From the NCBI GenBank assembly GCA_040880365.1, contig JBBDIO010000087.1, positions 1-6,310 on the forward strand: DNA of 6,310 nucleotides. The letters run 5' to 3'. The notes beneath the pieces are model-generated. The model saw only the letters and a list, made by a program, of their open reading frames with translations, did no database searches and had not been told where the DNA came from. The translations under genes and the position numbers were made by a program. Source of the DNA: JBBDIO01 sp040880365 (GTDB lineage Bacteria > Chloroflexota > Anaerolineae > Caldilineales > Caldilineaceae). This document shows positions 4,813 to 6,310 of the stretch, one piece after another (within the stretch, counting starts at the first letter, position 1; each line of letters starts with the position of its first letter).

Positions 4813-6102
4813 ATGAACTTGCACCGCAGCATCAAGCCCTTGGCCTTGCTCCTGGCCAGCATGTTAATTTTCGCCGGGTGTACTGCCCCCCTCGCGCCGA
4901 CCGAGTCGGGTGATACAGGCGCCACCGGGGCAGAAGGCCCCAGCACCATCAATGTTTATATCGATTCGGACACCAATATTGCCGACTGGTGGACCAACAC
5001 TGTGCAGCCGGCATTTGAGGCCGCCCACCCTGAATATGTGCTGAACGTTGTCCATACCGGCGCGGGTGGCGCAGGCAACGGCCCCATCGCCGACCGTGCG
5101 ATGGCTGCCCTGGAAACCGGCGATGATCCGGGTGTCGATTATTTTGAAACCTGGAATGTCTTGCAGCCCATCGGCGCCGAAGAGGCCGGTCTGTGGCTGG
5201 AGATTACGCCCGAAAACGTGCCCAACATCGCCAATGTAATCGATTCGGCCCTGCGCGGCAGCACCGGGCGCGACATCCCCTATCGTGGCTCGCAGGTGTT
5301 GCTGGCCTATGACTCGGCGCGTTTGCTCGGCATTCTGCAAGAGCAGGGTCTGGTGGGCGAAGATGCTACCGAAGTGCCCGAAGAATATGTGCCCAGCACC
5401 TGGCCCGAGCTGATGGATTGGGTCTGCCAGTTCCCCGGTGAATTCATGTATCCCCGCCCCGACACGACTGGCGCCGGTCGCAACTTTGTGACACGCGCCG
5501 TGATGGAAGCCAACGATCTGGATACGTCACGCTTTTCGGTAGAGGCGTTCGTCGAACAATTTGGCACCACCGAGTTGACGGTCGACCAGATTGCCGAGAT
5601 TAACGAAGAATATTTCGTAGGCGCGTGGGATATGCTCAACGAGATTGAGCCGTGTCTCTATGACAACGGCACCTACACGTCGGGCGCCGCCGCCACCACC
5701 CGTCTGCTGACCGATAGCCTCGCCACCATGATTACCATCTGGTCTGACCAGGCATTGCAGGCCCAGTTTTTAGGTCTCATGCCTGAGAGCGTTAACTACA
5801 TCCAGTTGCAGGATCTGCCTATGGTGGGCGGCTATGCCAGCTCGGCGATTCCCACCAATGCCACGAATCAGGAAGGCGCGCTGGTTTTGGCGAACTACAT
5901 GCTCGGCTCTGAAATGCAGGAATCGGTGGTGCGTGTCATCGGTGGTTTCCCTGCCATCAGCTGGGACGAACTGCCCGATGAATTGCGTGCTGATTTCAAC
6001 GACGTGATCACCGAAAATGTGCCGTCGTTCGGCAGCACCTGGCAGCCGCCCATGTACGACGGCTGGTATTCGTTTGTCGCACCCGATGTCGACCGCGAAT
6101 AA
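4813..6102 (+). CDS. Lipoprotein ABC solute-binding protein, YnjB-like
   Basis: A 429-residue secreted, lipid-anchored substrate-binding component of an ABC importer. The N-terminus has a basic start (MNLHRSIK), a hydrophobic core (PLALLLASMLIF) and a lipobox ending AGC, with Cys23 as the acylation site; Phe at -3 is slightly unusual. A flexible Gly/Thr/Ser linker spans about 31-44. The mature domain begins with STINVYIDSD. The segment PSTWPELMDWVCQFPGEFMYPRPDTTG (194-220), the late ANYMLGSEMQ (360-369) and the ending QPPMYDGWY (411-419) resemble the E. coli YnjB group (COG4134), whose substrate is unknown. C205 and C281 could form a disulfide. ATG 4813 follows AAAGGGA with suitable spacing; a GTG at 4795 would add six residues before the signal peptide and overlap that site. 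It is the first gene of an apparent operon, and the next start codon lies 141 bp downstream. Confidence 0.87.
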   Translation: MNLHRSIKPLALLLASMLIFAGCTAPLAPTESGDTGATGAEGPSTINVYIDSDTNIADWWTNTVQPAFEAAHPEYVLNVVHTGAGGAGNGPIADRAMAALETGDDPGVDYFETWNVLQPIGAEEAGLWLEITPENVPNIANVIDSALRGSTGRDIPYRGSQVLLAYDSARLLGILQEQGLVGEDATEVPEEYVPSTWPELMDWVCQFPGEFMYPRPDTTGAGRNFVTRAVMEANDLDTSRFSVEAFVEQFGTTELTVDQIAEINEEYFVGAWDMLNEIEPCLYDNGTYTSGAAATTRLLTDSLATMITIWSDQALQAQFLGLMPESVNYIQLQDLPMVGGYASSAIPTNATNQEGALVLANYMLGSEMQESVVRVIGGFPAISWDELPDELRADFNDVITENVPSFGSTWQPPMYDGWYSFVAPDVDRE

Positions 6103-6139
6103 ACTGCGTTTGATGTGGCGGTTCTGACGAATCGATCTG

Positions 6140-6190
6140 AATAACCAGGGTGTTCCGCGGTCATCATGGCCGTGGAACACCCTGGTTATT
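6140..6190 (+). terminator. 17-bp perfect inverted repeat after binding-protein gene
   Basis: The arms 6140-6156 (AATAACCAGGGTGTTCC) and 6174-6190 (GGAACACCCTGGTTATT) are exact complements. The stem can continue inward with CGG (6158-6160) against CCG (6170-6172) plus wobble pairs, leaving a tiny loop. It starts 38 bp after the stop codon. The 3' side ends TTATTTCCC, a weak U tract, so termination is probably partial. Between a binding-protein gene and its transporter partners, such hairpins commonly stabilise the upstream mRNA or attenuate downstream transcription, raising binding-protein dosage. Confidence 0.65.
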
Positions 6191-6243
6191 TCCCGGCATT
6201 TCCACCCGCGAAGTTAGCCAGCCGTTTTTAGCGAGTTTTGCCC

Positions 6244-6310
6244 ATGTCACCAGAAACTGCACCGCCCAACGGCGGCGCGCACGCGGCCCCTCGCGCCCCG
6301 CTCGAAATGC
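6244..6310 (+). CDS. Start of next operon gene, possibly ABC ATPase (partial)
   Basis: An open frame begins at ATG 6244 and runs off the window after 22 codons (MSPETAPPNG, then GAHAAPRAPLEM). An in-frame TAG at 6229-6231 excludes a longer N-terminus other than via TTG 6238. The ribosome site is weak (GCGAG, 8 nt upstream). A low-complexity Ala/Pro lead followed by PLEM is typical of ABC ATPases, whose first strand often reads LEMRGVSK or LELRNL, and it would fit a partner of the preceding binding protein. No Walker motif is inside the window and a permease start is not excluded. Confidence 0.5.
   Translation, partial: MSPETAPPNGGAHAAPRAPLEM

Overview
The window reads as a chromosomal stretch of a moderately GC-rich free-living bacterium with short, Shine-Dalgarno-led genes. 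The protein style points to Chloroflexota (Anaerolineae/Caldilineae-like): a glycine/threonine-rich linker after the lipobox, a CehA/McbA-type PHP hydrolase, and short unclassified repeats between genes. This is inference from family resemblance; no ribosomal or other phylogenetic marker is present.

Layout. Bases 1-43 hold a nested palindromic repeat. Then comes galM (137-1201, +), a complete aldose 1-epimerase. Bases 1202-1547 have no intact gene. They contain the C-terminal tail of a DppC/OppC-like peptide-transporter permease on the minus strand (1236-1307), cut off from the rest of its gene, and a strong 10-bp hairpin (1395-1417). A 2H-phosphoesterase gene (1548-2171, -) runs towards galM. 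It is divergent from a two-gene plus-strand unit: a small four-helix membrane protein (2322-2756) and a CehA/McbA-like PHP-domain metallohydrolase (2820-4271), 63 bp apart and probably co-transcribed.

Bases 4272-4812 are a long non-coding region with several layers: degenerate repeats with 13-nt period on both sides, a perfect 25-bp AT-rich palindrome that looks like an operator, a GC-rich hairpin that may end the PHP unit, and a 100-N assembly gap whose two edges carry the same 9 bases.

A transporter operon begins at 4813: a lipoprotein solute-binding protein resembling the YnjB group (4813-6102), a 17-bp perfect inverted repeat just after its stop, and the first 22 codons of the next gene (6244 onward), whose start resembles an ABC ATPase. 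The hairpin is well placed to let the binding protein be made in excess of the membrane and ATPase parts.

Functionally the window combines carbohydrate handling (galM), solute import (the operon at the right and the relic permease) and two phosphoesterase-type enzymes on divergent transcripts. I found no CRISPR array, tRNA, rRNA, transposase or phage gene. The best candidates for something undescribed are the conserved-looking membrane protein paired with the PHP enzyme, the 13-nt periodic arrays, and the operator-like palindrome.
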